Made by a program: the position numbers and the translations under genes. The notes beneath the pieces are model-generated. The model worked only from the letters and a program-made list of their open reading frames with translations, had not been told where the DNA came from and ran no database searches. Shown one piece after another: positions 35,025 to 45,744 of a DNA stretch of 64,000 nucleotides. Origin of the DNA: Jacaranda mimosifolia (lineage: Eukaryota > Streptophyta > Magnoliopsida > Lamiales > Bignoniaceae); assembly GCA_018894105.1 (NCBI GenBank), contig CM032118.1, positions 29,492,690-29,556,689 of the forward strand, in the 5' to 3' direction. The first letter of the stretch is position 1. Every line of letters begins with the position of its first letter.

Positions 35025-36396
35025 AACATGACCCACTACCAAATGGGAAGTGCTAGCGCAATTTCCTTTAGAGTTTTTCCATCAACTGCAAGTACCCTAA
35101 AACGACAGCTTACTTATTCACCATTAAGCAGTAGGATGGAGAATTCTTGAGGACTTACCTCAATCATCTCATCTAAGCTATACATAAAATTTCTTATGTC
35201 AACCAAGAGCTCCTTCCTAATATTATCCAACAAAATCTGAAGCACTTCAAATTTTGAGAGCTAAATGCTGGAAAGCAACCCACCATGCTAGAAAAACTCC
35301 TTATGCATGCTAAGAAGTACATTCACATAGAAGAGGTGTAATTCTTCAAAAAGCTCACAAACAAAAGATATGTGTGGGGAGTAATAGTAATAAAAGACAA
35401 GGGGCCTGGTGATATGGTCCTCCTCGTATGCTCCCTACATACACACCCCGCATTGTATCCCAGACATGAATCTTTAAGATAGCGATGTAATATGGCCTCA
35501 TGCAACAATCGCCACAAAAAATCCTAGCAGATCCCAAGAAGCCAAAATCAAGTAAGTGGTGCCACTTACACCGCACTAGTGCGCATACCACAGATGAGTG
35601 TCACCATTTAAAGGATGAAATCAAGAAATTAATTCAAAGAGAATACCTCAAAGAATATGTGGCTCAAAAGATGTGCAACCCAAAGAAAGCTCGCCAACAG
35701 ATGAGAGTGAAAATTATATACAGAGACCGGATGACTGCTTAGATACTAAGGAGCACCTCGCCATTATGACCCCAATAATCTCCCCAAATTAGGAGTCATC
35801 TAAGTGATATTTGGAGGACCAGGTAGAACTCCTCTAATGTGAGAAAAGAACTAGCATGAGTAGCAATGCAAGCTCATGCAGTTGATCCCATTCTGTGGAT
35901 ATTCGAAGTACATCTACTTGCGCCTTACATCACCTTTAGGGAAAAGGACGTGGAGCTAAAAAAAAGAGGTCATAATGATGCTAGTAATCTTGGCATCCCT
36001 TGCTAATTTTTGGATTAAGAAGATACTGGTGGACAATAGCAGCTCAACGAACATCTTATTCAATGACGCGTTCCTCCAACTTGGAATGGATAATGTGCAT
36101 ATACATAAAATAAACACCCACTTTGTGGGATTCACATGAGACACCATAGAAGAGCTCGAAGAGATACTGTGGCCTCTTTCCTCACGCACTCACTAAATGA
36201 GGGCAATAAAGATCATGAGGTTCTTAGTTATTGAGATTTGTTTACATACAATGCGATCTTGGGAAGGCCAATCCTGAATCTATTCCAAGCAGCAACCTCC
36301 ACATACCATTTGAAGATAAAGTTCCCCATACCAAATGGAATTGAGAAAGTAGTGGGTGGCCTGAAAGTAGCCAAAGAATGTTATACTAGCACCTGA
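35025..36396 (+). pseudogene. Gypsy element A gag C-terminus and aspartic protease
   Basis: The gag resumes with FHQL-like text and SINCKYPK, LFTIKQ. At 35500-35742 it has KWCHLHRTSAHTTDECHHLK, then DEIKKLIQREYLKEYVAQK, a zinc-knuckle-like end. A protease follows at about 35960-36396: [68 protein letters not shown] and [10 protein letters not shown], stop. The active site reads VDNSSS instead of a D-S/T-G triplet, so it is probably inactive. After the closing CY motif nothing resembling reverse transcriptase or integrase follows; B and C stop at the same place. Confidence 0.85.
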
Positions 36397-36787
36397 GGAG
36401 TGTGGCCTTTCACTTTCTAAACAGATCTAACAAAAAGCCTACAAAGTGACCAGGAAGGAGACAAAGGCAAAGGTGTGCTACAGAATGTTAGCTTTGTAGA
36501 CGTATGCACTACACGAAAAGCTCATGATAAGGACTAAAACATGTCACTCATGACGCCCCTTGATGATAAGTTGTTTACCTTAGTTTATTTTCTATATCAA
36601 TTTTTATTGCTAACTTCTTCAGATTCGAACAAGGCCTACCTATCTGGGAAGGACACCCATTTCATTATTGATAACTTCTTAAATGAATGCATTTTCTTCC
36701 AATTTCATTATTCTCTTCTATAACCCTAAACTTTGCAGCAATTGTATGCCCTCCTATGAAGCATTCTCAAAAACTTTTAGGTATAAA
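36397..36787 (+). other. Spacer between protease and tandem array of element A
   Basis: No recognisable domain is present. A short open frame (36541-36723) has no family resemblance. Confidence 0.5.
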
Positions 36788-37290
36788 CCCACTATAGTGC
36801 TCCTCGAGGAATGGGAGGAATATGTGGTAACCATAAGGCATAATCCCATTATACAGGCCCTAGGGGCATGTGGTTGCTGTCATAATCCCGCTATAGGCCG
36901 TCCAGGGGCATACTTGGTAACCACTTTATTAAAGCCCACTATAGGCTCCCTTGGGAGTACGTTGCAACTTTTCTATAAAAAAACCCACTATATGTTCCCT
37001 CAAGAGTGCATGGCAACCCCTCTAAAAAGCCTAATATAGGCTCCCTCGAGAGTATGTGGCAACCTCTTTGAAAAAGACCACTAAAGGCTTTCTTGGGAGT
37101 ATGTTGCAACCGCTCTAAAAGCCAACTATAAAGGCCCCAGGGAGTACGTGGCAATCTCTCTAAAAAGAGGGCTTACTCGAAAATCTGTGGCAGTTCCTAT
37201 AAAGAAACCTACTAAAGGCTCTTCAAGGGGCATGTGGTATTCACTCTAAAAAAAGATCTACTATAGTGTCCTTCAGGGGGCAATTATGTA
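36788..37290 (+). repeat. Tandem array of element A, unit about 48 bp, roughly ten copies
   Basis: Units begin CCCACTATAGGCTCCC or a variant and continue GGGAGTACGTGGCAACC followed by an A-rich link. Starts are seen at 36788, 36845, about 36886, 36935, about 36984, 37028, 37077 and 37123, and later ones to 37290, spaced 40-58 bases. Related units in the same element orientation occur in B (41060-41395) and C (47898-48345). Confidence 0.88.
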
Positions 37291-37832
37291 ATTAAGTAAA
37301 AAAAGCTTACCTTGAGTCCTCGTAGAAAGGAGAGCGAAAATATCTCAATACTTACAAAAATAAACGAAATTCTCTATCTCTGATGACTCATTAGGTTATT
37401 GCAAACTTATTATGAAGTCTCCCACAAGGCCTATAAGTACACTCCCTTTTCTCACCTTGATACTTAAACTCTAACAATCAACAACTTCTCAATTTAAGCA
37501 TAAGATCATCCCTTCTTCCTCGAAGAATTTCACTTTGCAAGTGGTGAATGATAAACGTTCATAAAAGAAGGAGGTTTTACACCTCCTTAGAACAATTTCA
37601 CTACTCATTACATTTGCAGCTATAACAATCACCTAAAACTAACAAAGTTAATGAAATGACTTTGCGAATTTACCTAAGGATTTCTCTAAGTTTCCAAATG
37701 ATCAATGAAGGCACAACACCTTCAATATGCCTATATTGCAACAACTTTGAGAGAGATAAGAGAAATAGGCGGCAATGCTTGGCGCTCGAGATAAGAGTAC
37801 TGTGCAAGCACCTGAGATAAGCACCTAATGGG

Positions 37833-38421
37833 CATTGTTTAAAAAATACAACCGAACCGGTCGGATCGTCGATCGACCATCGAATCGATCCAATTTTCTC
37901 ATAAAATGAAAAAATCTAAAAAAATATCTTTTTTTGTTAAAATCGTTCAAACCGGTGGTTGGACTGTTTGAATTGGTGAACCGCTACGGTTCAATTGAAC
38001 CAAAGCGATTTTTTCCATTTAATTTTTAATGAAATTAATATTTTTTTAATTTTTTTGTCAAGTTCAAAGTTTTAAGGCTAAGGAACACCTCCATAAGCTA
38101 TCTAAAAGTGAAAAAAAAATTGTATACAAGAAAAAGCCTTACTGTATAGTTGAGATATTTAAATTGTCGTGATCATTTATAATATGAATTGTGAAATTTG
38201 AATTGTGAAGTTAGACAATATCATTTATGCTCTTTTTGTTTTATATTTTGCCATTTTATTAATTTCTAAGTAATATATAATATAAATAAATATATATATT
38301 ATTTAATTATGATGTCACGGTTCAATTGCGGTTTTATTACGATCCGACCAACGGTTGAACCAGTAAACCACAAATTGGTAAGTTTTTCGGTTCAATGAAC
38401 GGTCCGATTTTTCAAACACTA
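37833..38421. mobile_element. hAT-like MITE, copy 2
   Basis: The ends are CATTGTTTAAAAAATACAAC and, inward from the right, TAGTGTTTGAAAAATCGGAC. Internal blocks such as TTTTTTGTTAAAATCGTTCAAA, CGGTTCAATTG and CCGACCAACGGTTGA follow the same order as in copy 1 (17942-18463). The best flank match is CCTAATGG against CCCACTGG (6 of 8). It is inserted in the 3' region of gypsy element A. Confidence 0.75.
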
Positions 38422-38887
38422 CCCACTGGCACTCAGGATAGGCACCTAGCTCTAATGCCCAAAATTGGCCACCTTTACAAATACTTGGAGATGGTGTCTC
38501 CTTGCCTAATATGTCTCATCTCTAAAAGCACAAATGCGTAAGATCAACAATCACTCAATTGGTGAAGCGTCTGCACAATAAAAGGCTTTATTAAAACCAT
38601 CTAAAAAAGAGATAAAAGAGCTATCCGACCAACCCTTAGCCCCTAACAAAAATACCAATATGAAAATAAAAAGACACTACTCAAGTCAATTGAAAAATGC
38701 TCAATGACGTTAAGTCCCAGACATAAACTCTGCTCGTTACTGCTATCCTAAACAGAGCATCTTCATTCCTGCAGAGCTACTTTCACTGGTTCCTTTGGCA
38801 TAACTTTTGCCCCAACTTTAGGACCCTTCTCTGGATCCTTAAATGTAAGGTTAATTGGGATAGCGGAGTATAATATCAATAAGTCTT

Positions 38888-39661
38888 CTATGGATACTGC
38901 CTAATCTTGCTCAAAATACAACAACAACTTTGGATAGTCTGCTCATTAATTGCCATCTTCACTACCTCAACCATCCCAAAGAACTCATTGAAACCCTTAA
39001 ACTTCCTAATTGTATATTTACGAGCAATATTTATGAAAATCCTTCCTGTAAAGGAGTCTATGAATTTGTCCCCACTCTTTACTTCCTTGGCATACCTCAC
39101 ATTCAAGTGTTTATGCTCCTGTAGCAACTTAGCTAGCTCCTCCTCTTTCTGACTCTATTATTGTATCGCCTCGATAATCTCCTCCTTAAGACGTTTTAAC
39201 CCTATAGGCCCTTCTACACATGAGACATTTGCTCTACTAATTTCCATCCTTGCACTCAAAATTACGGAAATGCGCAAGAGTAGGAAATCAATGCAATACT
39301 ATGAAAAAGAGAAGTGACTTTGAAAAAATAAATCAAAGTTATGAAATGAACATATCAAGGCAAAGTCACCAGTAGCTATCTTAGTCAATTGAGAAGAAGA
39401 GGATAACTCCAATTTTCCTTGATCATGTTCATTTGATATGCCTTGCATACGATCAAAGTTGAAAGTAGTCTTATCCACATCCCAATAAGAATCCAACCCA
39501 GCACTCCACTGTAAACCATAATGGAAAAGTCTCTTGTCCACACCAACATGAAAAGCACTTGTAGTATATGAACAAGTGGTGGATCTACGAGCGTGTTTCC
39601 TGGCATGTCTGAAAGGCAACACCTTGAGTACTTTATTCGTGATAGGAGCGCACACCTTCAA
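38888..39661 (-). pseudogene. Antisense ORF of gypsy element A
   Basis: Two open pieces lie on the strand opposite to gag-protease. The piece at 39661-39299 (120 codons) contains RHARKHARRSTT, VDKRLFHYGLQWSAGLDSYW, FDRMQGI and LELSSSSQLTKIATGDFAL. The piece at 39127-38888 contains MLQEHKHLNVRYAKEVKSGD, KFIDSFTGRIF and GFNEFFGMVEVV. The antisense frame of element C (48780-49610) carries the same landmarks in the same order. Extra ORFs, some antisense, are known in the 3' part of Tat-lineage plant gypsy elements; their function is unknown. I do not recognise a catalytic domain. It lies downstream of the tandem array. Confidence 0.6.
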
Positions 39662-39702
39662 CGATAGAAATTGGGATCGAAGTTGAGTTAAACTTCATGG
39701 AG

Positions 39703-39725
39703 GAGAGAGAGAGAGAGAGAGAGAG
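39703..39725. repeat. GA microsatellite
   Basis: An uninterrupted GA run of about 11 repeats lies upstream of the antisense ORF of element A. Confidence 0.9.
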
Positions 39726-41059
39726 GCGAGAGCGTTGCTATCAAGGCATCACCAGCTACTTTAGGGAAAGCCAATAAGGTTGTTACCATTCAACGTCGAT
39801 GTTAGCGCTTACTAGGCGGCGCCAATATAACATCTTCTTTGGTGTTCGAGTTGGGCATTCTCTTTACTCTGATATAGGATCATCAAATCTTTTACTGAGA
39901 TATGGGGTTCTTGACAAGAGTTCACTCTTTATGAAGAACTTAAAAAATTTTAGCTTGAAGGCTTCATACTTGCTAGATTCTTTAGAATCAGTAGTGGATT
40001 ATGTATTATTCGAGTTAGATGTGTTTTGAGACTAGTGGAGTTGTCCACTTATTGGTTGCTTGCTCGATGTAGGTATTTGGGTAATTGTTGAATACATAGT
40101 AGCTAAGGTGTCTGGGCGCCGGCTGTTGGAATACCCGGTGACCCGCTGGGCTCTCGATCGCTTTTAGGTGTTAGTTTCATCAAATATTTGTTATGTTCAT
40201 TTCATCAAGGGAAAAAACCATTCAAGTCTCTACAAGTGGCGTGTTTAGTTCACTCTCTTAGGTAACTTAAAGAAAATTAATTTGGGTGAAGCTTCACGCT
40301 TCATGAGTTATTTATAACATTCGTATGAATTTGCCTCTTTGCAAAAAACTCAGAGTATTCTTTTGTTTAGGACCTCTTAGCATTTTTATTTTGTGTAAGT
40401 ACTTGTTCAGCTCGAACTTTATTTTTCTCCTATAGAGATTAAGTGCTGGTCGGACTCTTTTCGCGCATCCTCCTAGTGTTAAGATTCATTCATTTCTTTC
40501 TGAATGAGTCTCTTCTAATCGATTTCATTAATGTACATAGTCAATTGGCCGACCTTTTAGTGCTATCATGTTATTGATACTAAGATGGCATGCAACAAAG
40601 TACATAAGTGGGGTGTCGAACTCTTTTTTATTGAGTTTTAGGGCGTGCCCTTGGAGAGGTGCATTTTGTTTGCATGGGGAAGCATGCGTACATCTCTGTG
40701 GATATGTTTGTCATGATACTTAGGGGTCAAAATCAAATTTTGTTGGACCTTACTATTGAGGCCTCATCACAGCTCTTAGTTATTTGAACCAAATTTAGTT
40801 ATGTGCCTCATTGGTGAGGTCTTAAGAAAATCAAGTAATATAACGATGTTTCTCATTAAGCCTTGTTCGTAAGCTTTTAATGTCGCAATCGGGTATTATT
40901 ACGGAGTTTGAGCATGAACCTTATTCATGAGGTATTTTTCATTGATGCCAAGTATAGTGTTGAGATCCGTGTGCAAGCTTTGTTCAAGAGGTCTCATCAT
41001 CAAACGTTAAATCTTTGCAATAAGGGGTGACGTGTCGCCCACATGCCCCCAGAGGGTTA
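39726..41059. other. Region between gypsy elements A and B
   Basis: No family match is clear. The plus-strand frame at 39799-40029 (76 codons, FMKNLKNFSLKASYLLDSLE) is unrecognised. Since B lies on minus and ends towards this side, part of it is probably the decayed 3' region of B. No LTR could be found here for A or B. Confidence 0.45.
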
Positions 41060-41395
41060 AATGATCAAATTTGATGGTGCAACCACATGCCTATTAGGAG
41101 GCCTTAGAGTGGGCTTACATGAAGTCAATTTTAAGCGTTGCAATAATTTGTTAAGCATTGTAACGATGCAACCAGTTACCTTTGAGGAGGGTGTTTAGCA
41201 GGTTTATGTGAGGTAACTACATATTCTTGAAGGAGCTAAACAGTAGGTTTACGCCAAATAAATTAAATTCCTGGAGTAACTTAGTCATCTTTATTAGGGT
41301 AGCCACATACCTTTGGAGAGAGTTTTAACTGAGCTTACGCGCAACAACCATGTACTCTCGGAGGAGCCGAATAGTAGGTTTACACCAGAGAAGTC
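41060..41395 (-). repeat. Tandem array 1 of gypsy element B (shared family)
   Basis: On the plus strand the units read GCAACCACATGCCTATTAGG, CAACCATGTACTCTCGGAGG or similar, followed by a GGTTTAC segment. This is the reverse complement of the GGGAGTACGTGGCAACC unit of elements A and C. About five diverged copies remain. Confidence 0.65.
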
Positions 41396-42215
41396 AGGTA
41401 TGCTCTAAAGAGTGGTGCGCAAATGCCTCAATAGATTCAAGTTTGCTCTAGAGACCGATGCGCAAGTACCTTAAAAGATTCAAGTTTGCTCTAAAGAGCA
41501 GTGCCGCAAACGCCTCAAAAGATTCAATATTGCTTCACAAGTGCCTAAAAAGATTCAAATTTGCTCCAGAGAGCAGTGTGCAAACTTCTTAAAAGATTCA
41601 AGTGTGCTCTAGAGAGCAGTGGACAAGCACCTCAAAAGATTCAAATTTGCTCCAGATAGTAGAGTGTAAGTACCTCAAAAGATCAAGTATGCTTTGGGGG
41701 TTTAGTGCACAAGCGCCTCAAAAGATTCAGGATTGCTCTTTGGAGCAGTGCGCAAGTGCCTCAAAATGTTCAAATTTGCTCCAGAGCGAAATAGGCAACT
41801 GCCTCAAAAGATTCACGTTTGCTCCGAATAGCGGTGCTTATGTACCATAAAAGATTCAATTGTGCTCTAAAGAGCCGTGCATAAGTGCCTCAAAAGATTC
41901 AAGTTTGCTTGAAGAATGGTTCACAACCACCTCAAAAAATTTAAGTGAGCTCTAAGAAATAGTGTGCGAGTGCCTTCAAATATTGATTTTTTCTCTGGAA
42001 AGCGATACACAAGCACCTCAAAAAATTTAGCTTTGCTTCGGAGAGTGAAGTGCAATTATCTTAAAAGACTCAAGTATGCTTTGGAGAGATGTGTGCAAGC
42101 GCCTTAATAAATTCAAGTTTACTCTAGAGAGTGGTGCACATGCGCCTAAAAAGATTCAAGTTTGCTCCAAAAAGCAGTGCACAAGCACCTCAAAAGATTC
42201 AATCAGAAGTAAGAG
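41396..42215 (-). repeat. Tandem array 2 of gypsy element B, unit about 43 bp, 19 copies
   Basis: On the plus strand each unit contains TTTGCTCTAGAGAGCAGTG, then CGCAAGTGCCTCAAAAGATT and CAAG, with variants. The AAAGATTCAA anchor recurs at about 42-46 base spacing from 41428 to 42192. It lies between the protease of B and array 1. I see no such units in A or C, so this array arose or grew separately. A partly open frame across some units is a consequence of the repeat, not evidence of a protein. Confidence 0.9.
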
Positions 42216-42429
42216 ATAAAATATAGAGGAAATAAACTTTATTCAAGTAATTCATCAATAATAAGATAATGCAGCTTCCATATGGTTTGGTTTATTTAAG
42301 TATGGAAAGCATAACTTAAAATCAAATGAAATCTCTACTTCAAAACAAATAGAACATTAACTGTAGCTAATTCAAGGAAAATCTATAAACATTACATAAA
42401 AAATAGATGGCGCACCCAATGTTGTATGT

Positions 42430-44340
42430 CTAGTTAGTCTGGGAGGGTTCTCTTAATGTGAACACCACCATGACATCTGGGACTTAGAACACGCCTTTGC
42501 CCTTATCTTTTTTCTTGCTTTTTCTATCTCCCTTCTTTGGTCAGTCTTTAGGGTAGGACTTTCGATATTTGTTTAAGTGTTGGATGGCAATCTCTGGCTG
42601 CACACTGATCACCAACAACCTCACCAATTCCGCTTAGTGTGGGGAACTTTAACTTCATGTGGTACGTTGAGACCATTACTCGAAATAGGTTCAAGTTAGG
42701 TCTCCCCATCATTCATATTGTAGGCGGACGGGATCTTGACGACCAATAACTTCACCATATATGTCACTAGCCTAGGGTGCACACCCAAAGAAAAAAGCAG
42801 CGGCACTTTTCCAAACTCTTAAACAGCAACATCAATGAACCCCACTAGAAGGGTATTGATTTTTTCCAACTCAACATTATCTATTCCTAGTTGGAGGAAT
42901 ATGCTGTGAGATAAGATGTTAACAAAGATATAGTTGTCTACCAGTATTTTCTTCACCCAGAAGTTAGCAAGGGATGTAGAGATCACCAACGTATAATTAT
43001 ATTATTCATCAAAGTGATGTTGGGCATCGATAGATACACTTTAAAGATTCCTAAGATAGGATCAACTGTATGAGCTTGCACCTATCTCGCCGGTCACGCC
43101 AGTACCTTTCTAGAACTAATAGTCTCCCTCAGCTTGCCTTTTTAAGATCAATGAGATAACACTAGCCATATGGAGATTATCTAGGTTGCACTAATTCTAT
43201 CGGTCTTTAGGCCTCAAGCATTCATTTGGTCGTTGCTAGCAGTCTTCACTTTCCCTCGCTGTTGGACCTTTCTTTGGATTGTTTGGCCTCTGGGCCACAT
43301 ATTATTTGAGGTGTCCTCTTTCGATAAACCTCTTGATCTCATCCTTTAAGTTCCTACGCTCCTTGATGGTGTGTTTGCTTGTTGAAGTGGAAGCGATACC
43401 ACTTATCAAATTTCTACTTTTTTGGGTCTTCCATCGTATTTTGAGGAGAGTATTAGATGAGATCATATGATAGTGCTACAATTAAAATCTCCATTCTGGG
43501 GGTAGCAAGTGGCATGTAGGTGGCAAAAGTCTGAAATGGACTGTGCCCCCGATCTCTCTATTTCTTCTTGTGTTGTTTCCTTTCTCACGCATTTCGCACA
43601 TGCAAATACCCTAAGTAATCACAATTTTCTTAGTTCTAATGTGCTTCCCCACGAGTGTCAGGAGCTCTTCCAGAGTACCAAGTGGTTTTCTAGTAATCAA
43701 CTCCCAAAACTTTAAGTATTTTAAGTTGATATAAATAGATACATTATTTTCTTCAAGTATCTATAGTTGATAGAGAAGTTTTAGAGGAAGCACTTCGCCA
43801 ACATGTCCCAGCCTGTGTTGGATCCAACTGGCATCTAGTTGAAGTATGTCAAGCCATGCTTGGTGAGTTTTGTGCAAAATAGTTTATAGTATGCAGCTTC
43901 ATTCAAGTCTAGAACTCTATTCTAACTAGAAAATTGTCTAGTGCTCCTGCGGGTCCATCGTGCTATAAAAATCCAGCATGTTGATTATCTTCTTCCTTAG
44001 GGGAGAACCTCCGCTAAGATAGCTTAGCAAAATAGACTACGTTAAGGAAGAACGATGGCTACAAGTATTATTTCCCAACTCCTCCTGAAGGTTCTAGTAC
44101 CATTGAATGAATATGGAAATCAAGCTATAGTAGGTTGTTGCTAGAGGAATCTAACTAGGAAGAGGAATATACGTCTACCTATAGAGATGGAGGGAGAGTA
44201 GATGCCTCATTTGGGATTAGTTCTTTATTCTATTCTCTCCGGGGACGACGAAGCCCCCTCGACTCTAGTAGAGGATTACTTCTGCTCCTAGGGACATCAC
44301 TTCTATGTGCATTAGGCGACCGCTTTGGCTGCAGCTTGAG
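42430..44340 (-). pseudogene. Gypsy element B gag and aspartic protease, broken
   Basis: On the minus strand, near 44000-43800, the capsid block reads LDFYSTMDPQEH, YYKLFCTKLT and a WDM/AKCF segment. The knuckle end near 43440-43270 has KWYRFHFNKQTHH, LKDEIKRFIERGHLK and YVAQRPNNPKKG. The protease at about 42990-42560 has SLANFWVKKILVDNY, FLQLGIDNVELEKINTLLVG, LLVVKI, and, after frame changes, GRP-like text, [20 protein letters not shown] and [10 protein letters not shown]. It therefore ends at the same point as in A and C, with no RT or integrase after it. DNY replaces the catalytic triplet. Tandem arrays follow. Confidence 0.78.
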
Positions 44341-44574
44341 TAGTGGGGCTCTCCAACATGGTCTTTAACTCCTCCTGGATCATCTACAAAACAAGATCTC
44401 TGAAAGGTAGTGCTTGTTTTGTGGGTGTTGAACATAACTGTGCTTTAGGCTGGTGGTTCTCCATGTTCTCCAATTTTAGAACCACCTGGCTACTGTACTC
44501 TCAAGCTCTAGAGCTTGTCTACATTCTCAATGTTCCTTCTTTTTCATTCAGAGTTTACATACACGACGCCAAGA

Positions 44575-44899
44575 TGATGCTGCACAAAAATGGAGTCAGG
44601 GTTTCTTCCAATAATAAAGAATGTTCGAGGCTCTTTTCTCTATAACACAATGCAGAGAGTTCTCGACTCTTGAACGTTCTCGAAGGTTGGTGAATTCTTG
44701 CTAATGATTTCTTGTACCTAATTTCTCTTCGGGCTTAATATTTATAATTTATTTCTTAATAGGCTCAAGCTCATTAGGTTTTGTTGCCCTTCTTAATGGG
44801 CTTAATTAATTCAGACTTTATGACCTTTTTATTTAATGATTCTACCTTTTTTAGTCCTTTTAATTTTTTTTATCCTTTTAGGCTTAATTAGTCATTTCA
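44575..44899 (-). repeat. 5' LTR of gypsy element B
   Basis: On the minus strand it opens TGAAATGACTAATTAAGCC and ends GCAGCATCA, followed by TCTTGGCGTCGTGTATG, the primer region. GAAACCCTGACTCCATTTTT near its end matches CCCTGCTCCATTT in A and CCTGACTCCATTT in C. It is 325 bp long, nearly equal to the LTR of C (324 bp). Confidence 0.7.
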
Positions 44900-45712
44900 A
44901 TAACCCGTCATCTATTAATAAATTAATAGATGAAATAAGACGTAACAAAATATTTCAAATGCATAGATAGTAATAATATCATTAGTCCTTTATATTATCC
45001 TAATTAACAATAACCATGGCAAAATAATAAAAAAACTATGGTATAATAATAATTTCTTTCTAGTAAATGCTTTGAAAATAAAAAAAATAATTTTATTGAA
45101 TCATTTGAAATATGCTTTTCATTTTCAAGAAAAGATTTATTATTTGGCAAATTATAATGTTGTATGTTGAATGACTTAAGTTAAAACATTGCTTCTCTAA
45201 AAATTATGAGCATACTGAACATGTATATTTTAAATTTTTTATCGCAAAAGTTCAACTAAGACGTCTCTAGCCTTTTGAAAAAAGAAAAAAAAAAGATATG
45301 TAAATACTTGAAATGAACCATTATACCATTTAAACCTCATTTAGTCCAAGGTATTCTGAAACTGTATTATTTTTCAATCCTTTGATTTTGTTATATTATA
45401 AATACAACACCCTTATTTCTATGGAATATCAAATTATTTTCTTGTTAACAGAATTTAACATTTGATAAATGATAATTTTATGTTGGTTGAGTACTTATCA
45501 GAGTTTTTTAATTAAAATTTTAAGATAATCTCTTTTGGATATGTAACATATTTTTAGATAAATGAATAATTCTGTATTGTTGGGGGCTTATCAAAGCTTG
45601 TGAATTGAAGTTTTAATATAATCTCTTTTAGATATATAGAATGATTTTGATAAAATCACATATTCAAAATACCATGAATATTTTACTTTGAGACACAACC
45701 TTTTTTAGCTAT
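44900..45712. other. AT-rich stretch between elements B and C
   Basis: No genes are seen. A perfect palindrome CATCTATTAAT/ATTAATAGATG lies at 44909-44932, ten bases from the LTR end. An approximate 91-93 base repeat starts at 45464 and 45557 (GATAAATGA, CTTATCA, AATCTCTTTT), with a third partial copy near 45648. Confidence 0.6.
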
Positions 45713-45744
45713 CCTAGAGGAGCCACTCCTCTGGCTCCTCTAGG
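45713..45744. other. Perfect 13-bp hairpin
   Basis: CCTAGAGGAGCCA pairs with TGGCTCCTCTAGG around a six-base loop. It stands exactly where the recognisable gag of element C begins and is GC-rich in an AT-rich setting. It may be leader structure of the element or an insertion scar. Confidence 0.8.

Noticed and set aside
41602..41850. 82-codon frame inside the element B tandem array
   Set aside because: It follows the repeat unit length and phase; there is no sign of selection and neighbouring units are stopped.
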